Origin: Pseudomonadota bacterium
GTDB lineage: Bacteria; Pseudomonadota; Gammaproteobacteria; Burkholderiales; Burkholderiaceae_B
DNA: 64,000 nucleotides
Direction of reading: 5' to 3'
Assembly (NCBI GenBank): GCA_023439305.1
Contig: JAEXOO010000029.1
Location: 1-64,000, forward strand
Shown here in pieces: positions 51,816 to 60,748 of this stretch (positions within the stretch are counted from its first letter, which is position 1; each line of letters starts with the position of its first letter). The position numbers and the translations under genes were made by a program. Under the pieces are notes generated by a model that was not told the origin of the DNA, did no database searches, and saw nothing but the letters and a program-made list of their open reading frames with translations.

Positions 51816-54800
51816 TCAGAAAGGCCCTCGGGCAGCATGCTCGTCGGCTCGCCGGCGGTCTTCGGCGGTCACCGAGCTGAACCTGGACAGATGGCGGGCC
51901 AGCCAGCCTCTGCATTGATCCAGATAGCTGTAGACCACGGGCACATAGATCAGGCTAAGCAAGGTCGAGCTGATCAGGCCGCCGATGACGGCTACGGCCA
52001 TGGGGGCGCGGAATCCGGCATCGGCGCCGCTTAGAAACAAGGTGGGCGCCATGCCGGCAACCATGGCCAGAGTCGTCATGACGATGGGGCGGGCACGCTC
52101 CTGGCCGGCCTGCATCAGCGCTGCGCTCAGCGCCATGCCTAGTCGGCGTTTGCGGCCGGCGAACTCCACCAGCAGAATGGAGTTCTTGGTGACGATGCCC
52201 ATCAGCATCAAAATGCCGATAATGGCGGCCAGGTCCAATGCTCCTCCGTAGAGCAGCAGCCCCGCGATGGCGCCGACGATGGACAGCGGCAAGGCGAGCA
52301 GAATGGTCAGAGGTTGCAGAAAATCGCGGAACAGCAGCACCAGCACGGCGTAGACCATCAGCACGCCAAAGCCCATGGCCAGGCTGAATTTCTCGAACAT
52401 CTCCTGCATCAGTTCGGCATCGCCCGTGTCGTTGCGGCTGATGCCCGCTGGCAGATGTTGCAAGGCGGGTAGAGCCTGGACGCGCTCCAGGGCCTGTCCC
52501 AATGGCGTGCCGGGCAGTAGATCAGCGTCAACTGAAATCCGCTGCTGGCGGTCACGCCTGTCGATGCGCGCCGGTCCGGCACCCATACTCAGCTGCGCCA
52601 CGGCATGCAGGCCGACGGTGTCGCCTCTAGGGGTGGGAATGGGCAGGCGGCGCAGCAGATCCAGGTCATTGCGAACGGCGTCGGGCAACCGCACCCGGAT
52701 CGGAATCTGGCGATCCGCCAATGAAAAACGCGCCGACTCCGTGTCGGTTTCACCTAATGTGGCCAAGCGTAGCGCTGTTCCGATGTCCTGGCTGGTGACC
52801 CCGGTCAGTGCCGCTTGTTCGGCCAGCACCTGCACCCGCAGCTCGGGCCGCAGCAAGGGTTCGTTGACCTGCACGTCTGTCAGGCCGGGGAGCGCGTACA
52901 TCTGGCGGGCCAGCTCATGCGCGCTGCGGGACAGGCTGTTGGCGTCATTCCCCAGCAGCACGATGCTCAGATCGCGCTCATCGCCCCGGCCCCGGAAGTA
53001 CAGCCGCAGATCGCTGAATTCAGACAGTTGCCGCTGCAGTTGGTGTTCGACTTCTTTCTGGCTGTGGCGTCGCTGGGCATAGGGTTTCAGGCGGATCAAC
53101 AGACGTCCGCGCGACACGTCCTGGGCGCCGCTGGAGTCGGCGCCGCCTGCGGTTGCCAGCACCTGATCCACATCCTCGTGGCGACGTATAGCGACGCTCA
53201 GTTCGCGCAGCCGCTGTTGAGTCTGCGACAAGGTGGAACCGGGTGGCAGGGTGACGTTCAGCTGGCTCAGGCCCTGGTCCGAGGCGGGTAGAAAGCCCGA
53301 CGGCAGCAGAGGGATAAGGGCGACGGACAGCGCCAGGACGGCGAGGCCGCTGAACAAAGTCAGCCGGCGGTGCGCCAAGGCCAGGGCCAGCAGTTTCAGG
53401 TAGCGGGCGATCCAGCCGCTGGGACGCACGAGCGCGTGCGCCCTTGGTTGTAGCAGATAGGCGGCCAGCAAGGGGGTGGCCAGCCGGGCCGCCAGCAGGG
53501 AGGCCAGGACCGCAGCCGACACCGTCACGCCGAATTGCTCGAAGTACTGGCCTATGTATCCACCGATGAAGCTGACCGGCAGGAACACCGCCACGATGGC
53601 TGCCGTGATGGCGATGACCGCCGGCCCGATGGCGTCCGAGGCGTCGATAGCCGCCTGGAAGGGACGCTTTCCCATGGCCAGATGGCGCTCGATATTCTCG
53701 ATTTCCACGATGGCATCGTCCATCAGAATGCCGATGACCAGGGTCAGCGCCAGTAGACTGATGCCGTTGAGCGTGTAGTCCAGCATGGCCATGACGGCAA
53801 AGGTGGGCAGAATGGACAAGGGCAGGGCCAGCGCGGCCACCATTGTGGCGCGGCTATTGCGCAAGAACAGCAGCACGACCAGCACGGTCAGGCCGGCTCC
53901 TTCGAGCAGGGCCGTCATGGAAATCTTGAAGCTGTTGTAGGTGTAGTCGGCCATTCCCAGCACCTGTTCCAGCTGCACGTGGGGATGCTGCTCCTGGAGC
54001 TGATCCAGGGCCTGGCGCACGCCCTGGTCCACTTGTGTGTCGCTGTGGGTTTTCGAGCGGTAGACGGCGAAGCCCACGACGTCCTGTTCATTCAGGCTGG
54101 CTTGCTGGCGCAGGTCTTCGTGGCCATCGTAGATGTGAGCCAGCTCGCTCAGCCGGGCCCAGCGGCCCTGCCCTAAGGAGATAGGCAGCGCTGCCAATGC
54201 GTCCAGGTCGGTCTGGCTGCCCAATGTCCGCACGGCCTGCTCCTGGCCGTGTAATTGAACCCGGCCGCTGGGTATATTGATATTCAGGCGGCGCAGTTGC
54301 GTATTGATATCCGCTACGCTGACTCCCAGGGCCAGCAACTGCTCGGGCTTGAGTTCCACGCGGATCTCGCGCCGCACGCCACCCAGGCGTTCGACCTGCT
54401 CCACGCCTTGCACGGCCAGCAGGGCGCGCCGCACCGTGTTGTCCACGAACCACGACAGTTCGGCCGGTGTCATGGCGTCGCCGGCTACCGCGTAATAGCT
54501 CAAGGCTTCGTTTTCGACATCGACGCGGGACACCTGGGGCTCGTGAATGGAGCCCGGCAGTTCGGCGCGCACCTTGGCCAGCGTATCGCGCACATCGTTG
54601 ACGGCGCGGTCAGGGTCTACGCCCAGCTGAAATTCCACCATGCCCAGATACAGCCCGTCGCTCAAGGTGGAGGTCGTGCGCCGCAAACCTGGCAGGGCGG
54701 CCAGCGCATCTTCGATGGGGCGCGCGACATCCAGTTCCAGCTCGCTGGGCGCTGCTCCGGCCTGGGCCACGGTGACGGACACCAGCGGAAAACTGACCTG

Positions 54801-54920
54801 TGGGCTGGCCTGGATAGGCAGAGTCCTGAAAGCATGCCAGCCGCTCAGGCTCAGGATCAGGAACAGGACGATCGTGGGTACAGGGCGGCGAATCGCCCAG
54901 GAAGAAAGCTGGACGTTCAT
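51816..54920 (-). CDS. RND efflux transporter, HAE1-type
   Basis: The 1034-residue protein has 12 predicted membrane helices and two large periplasmic loops. Conserved features are the N-terminal WAIRRPVPTIVLFLIL, LVIGILMDDAIVEIENIERH in helix 4 (with Asp residues for proton transfer) and GIVTKNSILLVEFAG. This is the hydrophobe/amphiphile exporter group, not the metal-exporting CzcA/CusA group, whose signatures are absent. The adaptor gene overlaps by 4 bp upstream. It is convergent with the MacAB operon, with only 4 bp between stops. Confidence 0.9.
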   Translation of the reverse strand: MNVQLSSWAIRRPVPTIVLFLILSLSGWHAFRTLPIQASPQVSFPLVSVTVAQAGAAPSELELDVARPIEDALAALPGLRRTTSTLSDGLYLGMVEFQLGVDPDRAVNDVRDTLAKVRAELPGSIHEPQVSRVDVENEALSYYAVAGDAMTPAELSWFVDNTVRRALLAVQGVEQVERLGGVRREIRVELKPEQLLALGVSVADINTQLRRLNINIPSGRVQLHGQEQAVRTLGSQTDLDALAALPISLGQGRWARLSELAHIYDGHEDLRQQASLNEQDVVGFAVYRSKTHSDTQVDQGVRQALDQLQEQHPHVQLEQVLGMADYTYNSFKISMTALLEGAGLTVLVVLLFLRNSRATMVAALALPLSILPTFAVMAMLDYTLNGISLLALTLVIGILMDDAIVEIENIERHLAMGKRPFQAAIDASDAIGPAVIAITAAIVAVFLPVSFIGGYIGQYFEQFGVTVSAAVLASLLAARLATPLLAAYLLQPRAHALVRPSGWIARYLKLLALALAHRRLTLFSGLAVLALSVALIPLLPSGFLPASDQGLSQLNVTLPPGSTLSQTQQRLRELSVAIRRHEDVDQVLATAGGADSSGAQDVSRGRLLIRLKPYAQRRHSQKEVEHQLQRQLSEFSDLRLYFRGRGDERDLSIVLLGNDANSLSRSAHELARQMYALPGLTDVQVNEPLLRPELRVQVLAEQAALTGVTSQDIGTALRLATLGETDTESARFSLADRQIPIRVRLPDAVRNDLDLLRRLPIPTPRGDTVGLHAVAQLSMGAGPARIDRRDRQQRISVDADLLPGTPLGQALERVQALPALQHLPAGISRNDTGDAELMQEMFEKFSLAMGFGVLMVYAVLVLLFRDFLQPLTILLALPLSIVGAIAGLLLYGGALDLAAIIGILMLMGIVTKNSILLVEFAGRKRRLGMALSAALMQAGQERARPIVMTTLAMVAGMAPTLFLSGADAGFRAPMAVAVIGGLISSTLLSLIYVPVVYSYLDQCRGWLARHLSRFSSVTAEDRRRADEHAARGPF

Positions 54921-56083
54921 GGCTGGTGTGCGGCGGCAGCGATGACATTCTGGCCTTCGTTCAGGAAGGCAGCCGCCTGGGCGACGACGGACTCGCCGGC
55001 TTTTAGTCCGGCGTGTATTTCCACGTAGTCCCCATGCCGCTCGCCGGTTTGAACACGGCGTCGGACGGTCTGATGACGGTCATTGATGACCATGACACTG
55101 GTCTGGCCGCCCGTGTCGATGAGCAGGCAGGCGGCGGGTACAGTCACGGACACATCGCGACCGGGAAGCTCCAGCACGGCCTGCACGAACTGGCCTACCT
55201 GGGTCGGCGGGGTGGCGTCGGGCAGGGCGATGCGCACAGTGCCCAGGCGGGTGTAGGGATCCACGCGAGCAGAAACCCGACGCACGGCGCCGTTCAGTTC
55301 CTGGCCATGCAGTCGGATGCGTGCGATCAGACCGGGGCGAAGCAGGCTCAGTTCTTGCGCCGGTAACTCGCCCTCCAGTTCTAATCTGCCCTGGGCCGCC
55401 AACACGAACAGGGGCTGCGCGCCGACGAGGGCGCCGGGCTGCGCATGGCGCTGCAGCAGCCTTCCGGTCTGAGGAGCCAGAATGCGCGTCTGGGACAATT
55501 GGTCGCGGCGTTGCGTCACTGCGGCCCGGGCGCGTTCCACCCGGGCCTGGGCCGCATGCACACGCGCTTGCGCTGCTTGGGCCAGGGCCTTTTGTTCATC
55601 GATCGCGTGGGCGCTGACCGGGCCTGCGCCCAAGGCCTGCAGACGGGTGTAGTGGCGTTGCGCCTGCACATGGTCGGCCTGCTGTTCGCGCAATTGGCCC
55701 TGGGCGTCGTCCAGTTCGGAGTGGGCTTCGTTCAGGCGAGCTTTGTGCTGGGTGTCGTCCAATTGTGCAAGCAATTGTCCGGCGCTTACTTGTTCGCCTT
55801 CTTCTGCCAGAACATGGGTGATGCGGACATTGGTCTGTGCACTGCTGATCATGATTTCGTCCTGTGCAACCAGCGTGCCGAACAGGCGCAGCGTACGGAC
55901 CCAGTGCGCCGGTCGGGCCTGGGTGACGCCGACGGTTGGATCCGGTGCCTGGGCTGGCTCAGTGTCGGAAGGGGCGGTGGGTTTGAGCAGCAGCAGGGGC
56001 GCAGATATCAGCGGCAATGCCATCAGGGCGATGGTTCGCCATGTCACGCGCCGCGCGCCAGGCTTGTTGGGAAAGACGTTCAT
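54917..56083 (-). CDS. RND membrane fusion protein (adaptor)
   Basis: The 388-residue HlyD-like adaptor has an N-terminal segment (IALMALPLISAPLLLL), a lipoyl-like domain (EEGEQVSAGQLLAQLDD), a coiled-coil hairpin rich in Ala, Gln and Arg (about 110-200), and a beta-barrel. It links the RND pump at 51816 to an outer-membrane channel. It is the first gene of a two-gene operon; no regulator lies beside it. Confidence 0.88.
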   Translation of the reverse strand: MNVFPNKPGARRVTWRTIALMALPLISAPLLLLKPTAPSDTEPAQAPDPTVGVTQARPAHWVRTLRLFGTLVAQDEIMISSAQTNVRITHVLAEEGEQVSAGQLLAQLDDTQHKARLNEAHSELDDAQGQLREQQADHVQAQRHYTRLQALGAGPVSAHAIDEQKALAQAAQARVHAAQARVERARAAVTQRRDQLSQTRILAPQTGRLLQRHAQPGALVGAQPLFVLAAQGRLELEGELPAQELSLLRPGLIARIRLHGQELNGAVRRVSARVDPYTRLGTVRIALPDATPPTQVGQFVQAVLELPGRDVSVTVPAACLLIDTGGQTSVMVINDRHQTVRRRVQTGERHGDYVEIHAGLKAGESVVAQAAAFLNEGQNVIAAAAHQP

Positions 56084-56271
56084 GTCGCCAGACAGAGAAG
56101 GGTTGCGGCGCGAAGCGTGCCGAAAGCCGGGTCATCATGGCGTGTAGGTCGTTGATAAGGAGTGAAGAGAACCAGCAAAGCCGCAGCGGATGGGCAAAAA
56201 ACCGTCTAGAGGACCGGGTAGAGTGCTGATAAATTTCCGTTTTTTGGGCGCAATCAAAACAACACCGAGCA

Positions 56272-56401
56272 GGGTGAGGCCGGCGGCCCTGCTTCGGCGG
56301 GCTGGGGCCTTCGCCCGCGCTACGCGCGGGTTCCCTTGTCGGCCGTCCTGGACAGGCGCCCCCTTAACTCGCCCGCCGAAGCAGGGCCGCCGGCCTCACC
56401 C
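56272..56401. repeat. Perfect 30-bp inverted repeat with a 70-bp spacer
   Basis: The left arm (56272-56301, starting GGGTGAGGCCGGCGG) and right arm (56372-56401) are exact complements over 30 bp. The spacer contains a further hairpin (CCCGCGC-TAC-GCGCGGG, 56314-56330). No U-tract follows, so it is not a simple terminator. Confidence 0.85.
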
Positions 56402-56527
56402 GAGCAGCGCGGTGGTTCCTGGCCCAAGGGGCGTGACGCCTCTGATCCACACTCAGGCTTGCTGTCAGTGAACCCCCGATAGGCTCTGAAAAGACGGCTG
56501 TTGAAGTCTGTGCAATAGGCATTTCGA

Positions 56528-56761
56528 GCCGGTCAAGGCTCTGTCTGCACGGGGCGGGCGGGTCAGACGGTTTGCCGTAGGTGGGCCGCGGGGACGGGAG
56601 GCAAGCATCGTGCTGTCTGACGGCGGCGCTTGTTGCTTGTCCGGGGGACAAGCAACCCGCCGGAGTTCACGATGCGCCCGTCAACGTGGCCCGACCAGGG
56701 AACCGGCGCGCAGCGCCGGCAAACCGTCAGCCTGCGCCGTGCAGACAGAGCCTTGAACGGC
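56528..56761. repeat. Concentric imperfect palindrome of about 230 bp
   Basis: Four arm pairs share a centre near 56644. Outer 20-bp arms are TCAAGGCTCTGTCTGCACGG (56533-56552) and its complement (56737-56756). Next are 12 bp (GACGGTTTGCCG, 56566-56577 and 56717-56728), then 8 bp (GCATCGTG and CACGATGC), then a central hairpin GTTGCTTGTCC-GGG-GGACAAGCAAC (56632-56656). The right half has an extra hairpin (CCGGCGC-GCA-GCGCCGG). It may be a MITE-like element or a structured RNA. Confidence 0.8.
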
Positions 56762-56819
56762 GTTTATAGAATAGAAGAAGCCGGATTTGAGCCCGCCATG
56801 TGCGTCCGCAAGCAGTGCT

Positions 56820-57584
56820 TCAGGCGCAAGCCTGTTGCGGCAGCCTTCGGCACAGCGAGTCGTCCAGCAGGCTGGCAGCGGCCTCATCCAGCAGGATGTG
56901 GACGTTGGCGTGCTGCTTCAGGGCGGTGAACGGCAAGGCTTCGGTAATACCGCCGTCCTGGTAGTTCAGCATGGTGCGGGCCTTGTGCTCGCCTGTGACC
57001 ACCAGCACGATCTCGCGTGCGCTCAGGATGTCCTGAATGCCCATGGTGATGGCCGAGGTCGGCACGTCGTCCATGGAATCAAAAAAGCGGCTGTTGTCCA
57101 CGCGGGTGCGTTCGGACAGCTCCACGACGTGCGTGCGGCTGTCGAACGGCGTGCCGGGTTCGTTGAAGCCGATATGGCCATTGGTGCCCACACCCAGCAA
57201 TTGCAGCGCGACGCCGCCGTGAGAGGCGATAGCGTCGGAATAGTCCTGGCAATGTTGCTGCAGCTGTGGGGTCAGGCCGTCGGGCAGGCGCAGGCGCGAC
57301 TCGTCAAAAGGCAACAGATTGAACAGATGCTGGTGCATGTAGAAGTTGTAGCTTTGCGGATGCGTGGCCGCCAGTCCGACATACTCGTCCAGATTGAAGC
57401 TGCTGACCTGAGAGACGTCCAGCTTGCTTTCCAAAACGTCCTGGACGAAGCGAGCATAGATCGGCTCCATGGTGCCGCCGGTCGCCAGGCCCAGGACGGC
57501 GCGCGGATCGGTGCGGATGATCTCGGTCAGGCGTGCGCTCAAGTGCCGTGCTATGGCGTCGGAATCAGGGAAGACAAGGAACAT
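56820..57584 (-). CDS. nagB: Glucosamine-6-phosphate deaminase
   Basis: The start at 57584 (MFLVFPDSDAIARHL) gives 254 residues; the frame is open to 57692 but that part is not conserved. Key motifs are LGLATGGTMEPIYA (phosphate binding), NLDEYVGL (catalytic Asp), LLGVGTNGHIGFNEPG and HVVELSERTR. It converts glucosamine-6-phosphate to fructose-6-phosphate and ammonia. It has no nagA or transport genes beside it here. A terminator separates it from the ABC gene upstream, so it needs its own promoter in 57585-57615. Confidence 0.93.
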   Translation of the reverse strand: MFLVFPDSDAIARHLSARLTEIIRTDPRAVLGLATGGTMEPIYARFVQDVLESKLDVSQVSSFNLDEYVGLAATHPQSYNFYMHQHLFNLLPFDESRLRLPDGLTPQLQQHCQDYSDAIASHGGVALQLLGVGTNGHIGFNEPGTPFDSRTHVVELSERTRVDNSRFFDSMDDVPTSAITMGIQDILSAREIVLVVTGEHKARTMLNYQDGGITEALPFTALKQHANVHILLDEAAASLLDDSLCRRLPQQACA

Positions 57585-57615
57585 AATGTCGAGCTTCTGG
57601 TGATGAGTTCGATTG

Positions 57616-57646
57616 AAAAAAAAGCTTCGCCGCAGGGCGGCGAAGC
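57616..57646 (-). terminator. Rho-independent terminator after the ABC exporter gene
   Basis: On the minus strand a perfect 10-bp stem (GCTTCGCCGC with GCGGCGAAGC, loop CCT) is followed by eight T. It lies 70 bp after the stop of the ABC gene at 57716. Confidence 0.9.
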
Positions 57647-57715
57647 AATCAGCTTTTGGAATTCTAATGTCAGCGGCAGTGCGCGTCAGCAACTTTTAGC
57701 AAGCGAATGACTCCG

Positions 57716-59563
57716 TCAATGTTCGGTGTGGCCGGTTTCACCCAGAAAGCCTCCGCTCTGGCGTGCCCACAGGCGGGCGTACAGGCCGCCTTGCTGCAGC
57801 AGTTCCTGGTGGCTGCCCTGTTCCACGATGCGGCCCTGGTCCAGCACGATCAGGCGGTCCAGCGCGGCGATGGTGGACAGACGGTGAGCGATGGCGATGA
57901 CCGTTTTGCCTTGCATGAGCGTATCCAGGCTTTCCTGGATGGCGGCCTCGATCTCGGAATCCAGCGCGCTGGTGGCTTCGTCCAGCAGCAGGATGGGGGC
58001 GTCCTTGAGCATCACGCGCGCAATGGCCACGCGCTGTCGCTGCCCGCCGGACAGCTTGACGCCGCGCTCGCCTACATGCGCCTCCAGGCCCTGTCGGCCT
58101 TCGCGGTCGTGCAGGTTGGCGACAAAGTCGGCCGCTGCCGCGCGCTGAACAGCATGCTCTAGCTGCTCAGGAGTGGCGTCGGGTCGGCCATACAGGATGT
58201 TGTCGCGCATGGAGCGATGCAGCAGCGAGGTGTCCTGGGTGACCATGCCGATGGCTTCGCGCAGGCTGTCCTGGGTGACGTGAGCGATGTCCTGGCCGTC
58301 GATGCGGATCGTGCCGCCGTCTACGTCATGAAATCGCAGTAGCAGATTGACCAGAGTGGACTTGCCTGCGCCCGAGCGGCCGATCAGTCCGACCCGCTCG
58401 CCCGGCTGGATGACCAGATTCAGCGAATCGATGATCTGGCGGCTTTTGTCGCGGTAGGCGAAGCTGACGTTCTGGAACTCGATCCGGCCGTGCTGGACCT
58501 GCAATGGGCGGGCGTCGGGCGCATCCACCACGGTGGGCTCGCGGGTCAGCGTGTTGATGCCGTCCTGAATAGTGCCTACGTTCTCGAACAAATTGGTCAG
58601 CTCCCACATCAGCCAGTGCGAATGCCCGGACAGGCGCAGCGCCATGGCCATGACGGCCGCCACCACCCCGGCCGAGGCCTGCCCTTGCGACCACAGGTAC
58701 AGCGCCAGGCCGGTCACGCCGATCAGCAGCAAAGTGGCCAGAACGTGGTTGGTCACTTCGAACAGGCTGACCAGGCGCATCTGGGCGTAGCCGGTCTGTT
58801 GGAAGCGCTGCATGGCGCGGCGGGCGTGGTCGGCCTCGCGGCGCGTGTGGGCGAACAGCTTGACGGTATTGATGTTGGTGTAGGCGTCGGTGATGCGCCC
58901 GGTCATCTGGGCGCGGGCGTCGGCCTGTGCACTGCCTATCTTGCCCAGGCGCGGCACGAAATACAGGCAGGCCAGTGCATAACATGCCACCCAGAGCAGG
59001 AAGGGAATCATCAGCAGCCGCTCGAAGCTGGCGGCCAGGATCAGTATGCCGATCAGATAGGCGCTCATGCCTACGACGACCTCGACCGCCATGAACAGAG
59101 TTTCGCGCACTGCCAGGGCGGTCTGCATGATCTTGGTGGTGATGCGGCCGGCGAATTCGTCTGCGTAGAAAGACATGCTCTGGTTGAGCATCAGCTTGTG
59201 GAACAGCCAGCGCAGGCGCATGGGGAAATTAATGGCCAGCACCTGATGCATGACCAGAGTATGCAAGGTCAGCAGCAGCACGCTGCCCAGCAGCACCGAG
59301 GCAATGCCCAGCAGGGTAGGCCCCTGCTGAGCCCAGAACAGCGCTGGCTCGACGGTGGGCAGCCAGTCCACGATGTAGCTGAGCAGGCCGAACAGCACCG
59401 CCTCGTAGGCGGACAGGCCGATCGAGGTAATGGTCATCAGGGCGATCCAGCCGCGTGAGCCGCGGGTACAGGCCCAGATGAAGGCGAAGAAACCTTTTGG
59501 GGGAATAGCAGGCGTGTGCTCCGGGTACGGCGGGACACGGCGTTCGAAAAAAGACAGCACCAC
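57716..59563 (-). CDS. ABC transporter with fused membrane and ATPase domains
   Basis: The start is taken as the GTG at 59563 or the adjacent GTG at 59560 (VLSFFERRVPPYPEHT), which have GGAG upstream; the frame is open to 59725. The 615-residue protein has six membrane helices (about 20-320) and an ATPase with Walker A GRSGAGKSTLVNLLL, signature LSGGQRQRVAIARVM and Walker B ILLLDEATSALDSE. It is a homodimeric MsbA-like exporter half. The substrate is unknown. Its promoter lies near the AraC gene end. Confidence 0.87.
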   Translation of the reverse strand: MVLSFFERRVPPYPEHTPAIPPKGFFAFIWACTRGSRGWIALMTITSIGLSAYEAVLFGLLSYIVDWLPTVEPALFWAQQGPTLLGIASVLLGSVLLLTLHTLVMHQVLAINFPMRLRWLFHKLMLNQSMSFYADEFAGRITTKIMQTALAVRETLFMAVEVVVGMSAYLIGILILAASFERLLMIPFLLWVACYALACLYFVPRLGKIGSAQADARAQMTGRITDAYTNINTVKLFAHTRREADHARRAMQRFQQTGYAQMRLVSLFEVTNHVLATLLLIGVTGLALYLWSQGQASAGVVAAVMAMALRLSGHSHWLMWELTNLFENVGTIQDGINTLTREPTVVDAPDARPLQVQHGRIEFQNVSFAYRDKSRQIIDSLNLVIQPGERVGLIGRSGAGKSTLVNLLLRFHDVDGGTIRIDGQDIAHVTQDSLREAIGMVTQDTSLLHRSMRDNILYGRPDATPEQLEHAVQRAAAADFVANLHDREGRQGLEAHVGERGVKLSGGQRQRVAIARVMLKDAPILLLDEATSALDSEIEAAIQESLDTLMQGKTVIAIAHRLSTIAALDRLIVLDQGRIVEQGSHQELLQQGGLYARLWARQSGGFLGETGHTEH

Positions 59564-59728
59564 AAGGGCTCCGGCTGGCAGGCCTGCGGATGGCGGGCCT
59601 GATTTGAAGAAGGGGTTCCACCCTGAGGGGTGCGGGGCGGGACGCTTTTCAATCGTAACGTAGCCGGCGTTGCTCGGCTGTAAAACCCGGATAACACCAC
59701 AGTTCTTGTGTTGTAGATGTGTCAATGA

Positions 59729-60577
59729 TCAGGCTCGGCCTGCTGTGGCCGAAGGGGCAAATCCGAAGTGCTTTCGGAAGGCCGACGTGAAGGCGCTGTG
59801 ACTGTCGTAGCCGCATTCCAGCGCGGCCTGCAGCACGGGCTGGCCACGGGTCAGCGCCTGCAGCGCGTGCAGCAGGCGGGCTTGCTGGCGCCAGCGGCCA
59901 AAGCGCATGCCAGTCTGGCGCTCGAAATGGCGATGGAAGGTGCGCAGGCTCATGGCCAGTTGGGCGGCCCATTGCTCGGCGGTTAGGTCCAGAGCGGGCT
60001 GCTCCAGCAGTTGCCGGCAGACGCGCACGATGCGCGCATCGTCGGGCCAGGGCAAACGGTAGGCGTCTTGGGCCGGCTGATCCAGCTCGTCCAGAAGCAG
60101 TTCGCTGAGCAGCTGCGCGCGCCGGCCTGTGGCGCTGTCGTCGGGCAGGCAGGCCAGTTCCGCAATCAGTTCGCGCAGCAAGGGGCGGACGGCGATCACG
60201 CCGGGAGCCTGTTGCAGGTCGGGGCGCACGTCCGGGGCCAGGAACAGGCAGCGCACACGTACCGCGCCGCGCATTAACAGTTCATGGTCCGTATCAGGGG
60301 GCAGGCAGATGGCTTTGTCGGGCGGGATCAGCCAGCGCGACATCGGCGTGCGCACTTCCACCACGCCTTGCAATGTTGCCAGCAGTTGGCAGCGGGTATG
60401 ACTATGGGCCGGCACGACGGCGCCGTCGTTGTAGTCGGCGGCGGCGCCGCTCAGGGGGCGGGCATCGGGGATGTCGGTATCAGGCACGCTTGGCTCTTTT
60501 GCACTAGAGAAGGGCTCATTATAGAAATCAGGTCGGCTTTGTGCTGGGTAAGATGGATCCGTACTTTTTTGAATCAT
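59729..60577 (-). CDS. AraC-family regulator with N-terminal cupin
   Basis: Up to 282 residues are possible from ATG 60577; a GTG at 60487 (VPDTDIPDARPLSG) is an alternative start. The cupin-like N-domain has PAHSHTRCQLLATLQG and DKAICLPPDTDHELLM. The C-terminal double helix-turn-helix has SLRTFHRHFERQTGMRF and ALECGYDSHSAFTSAFRKHF. Many such regulators control a nearby transporter. The ABC exporter at 57716 is directly downstream, but no operator was identified. Confidence 0.85.
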   Translation of the reverse strand: MIQKSTDPSYPAQSRPDFYNEPFSSAKEPSVPDTDIPDARPLSGAAADYNDGAVVPAHSHTRCQLLATLQGVVEVRTPMSRWLIPPDKAICLPPDTDHELLMRGAVRVRCLFLAPDVRPDLQQAPGVIAVRPLLRELIAELACLPDDSATGRRAQLLSELLLDELDQPAQDAYRLPWPDDARIVRVCRQLLEQPALDLTAEQWAAQLAMSLRTFHRHFERQTGMRFGRWRQQARLLHALQALTRGQPVLQAALECGYDSHSAFTSAFRKHFGFAPSATAGRA

Positions 60578-60588
60578 GGGAATGTGTC

Positions 60589-60693
60589 ATGCAAGGACTT
60601 GCGCTCTCGCTATCGGCCCGGCTAGCCCTGACCCTGGTCGGGGTCGGTCTGCTCTTGTCGTGCGCAGAACGATTTCCCCTGATCCCGACCTGA
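60589..60693 (+). CDS. leuL: Leucine-rich leader peptide ahead of leuA
   Basis: This 34-codon frame (MQGLALSLSARLALTLVGVG continuing LLLSCAERFPLIPT) has 10 leucines, including a run of three, and ends 55 bp before leuA. Leader peptides rich in the regulated amino acid are the hallmark of attenuation. It has no strong ribosome site, although AATGTG precedes it. The stems described at 60637-60721 fit an attenuator. The peptide may be dispensable as a protein and act only through its translation. Confidence 0.65.
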   Translation: MQGLALSLSARLALTLVGVGLLLSCAERFPLIPT

Positions 60694-60721
60694 ACAGGCG
60701 GCGTGTGCCGCCAGGGAAATC
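60637..60721 (+). promoter_or_regulatory. Alternative stems in the leuA leader
   Basis: Stem 1 pairs GGTCGGGGTC (60637-60646) with GATCCCGACC (60681-60690). Stem 2 pairs CGATTTCCC (60670-60678) with GGGAAATCG (60713-60721). The two overlap and cannot fully form together. A GGCGGC-GTGT-GCCGCC hairpin (60697-60712) lies inside stem 2. No U-run follows, so a Rho-independent terminator is not evident. Confidence 0.55.
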
Positions 60722-60748
60722 GCTCCATTGACTGACCGAGAGATTCCC

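Larger units (their letters stand above)
56084..56819. other. 736-bp intergenic region with large palindromes
   Basis: No gene is convincing. It holds two long inverted-repeat structures (56272-56401 and 56528-56761), described separately. Between them are about 125 bp without obvious features. It separates the RND operon from nagB, and all neighbours run on the minus strand. Confidence 0.65.
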
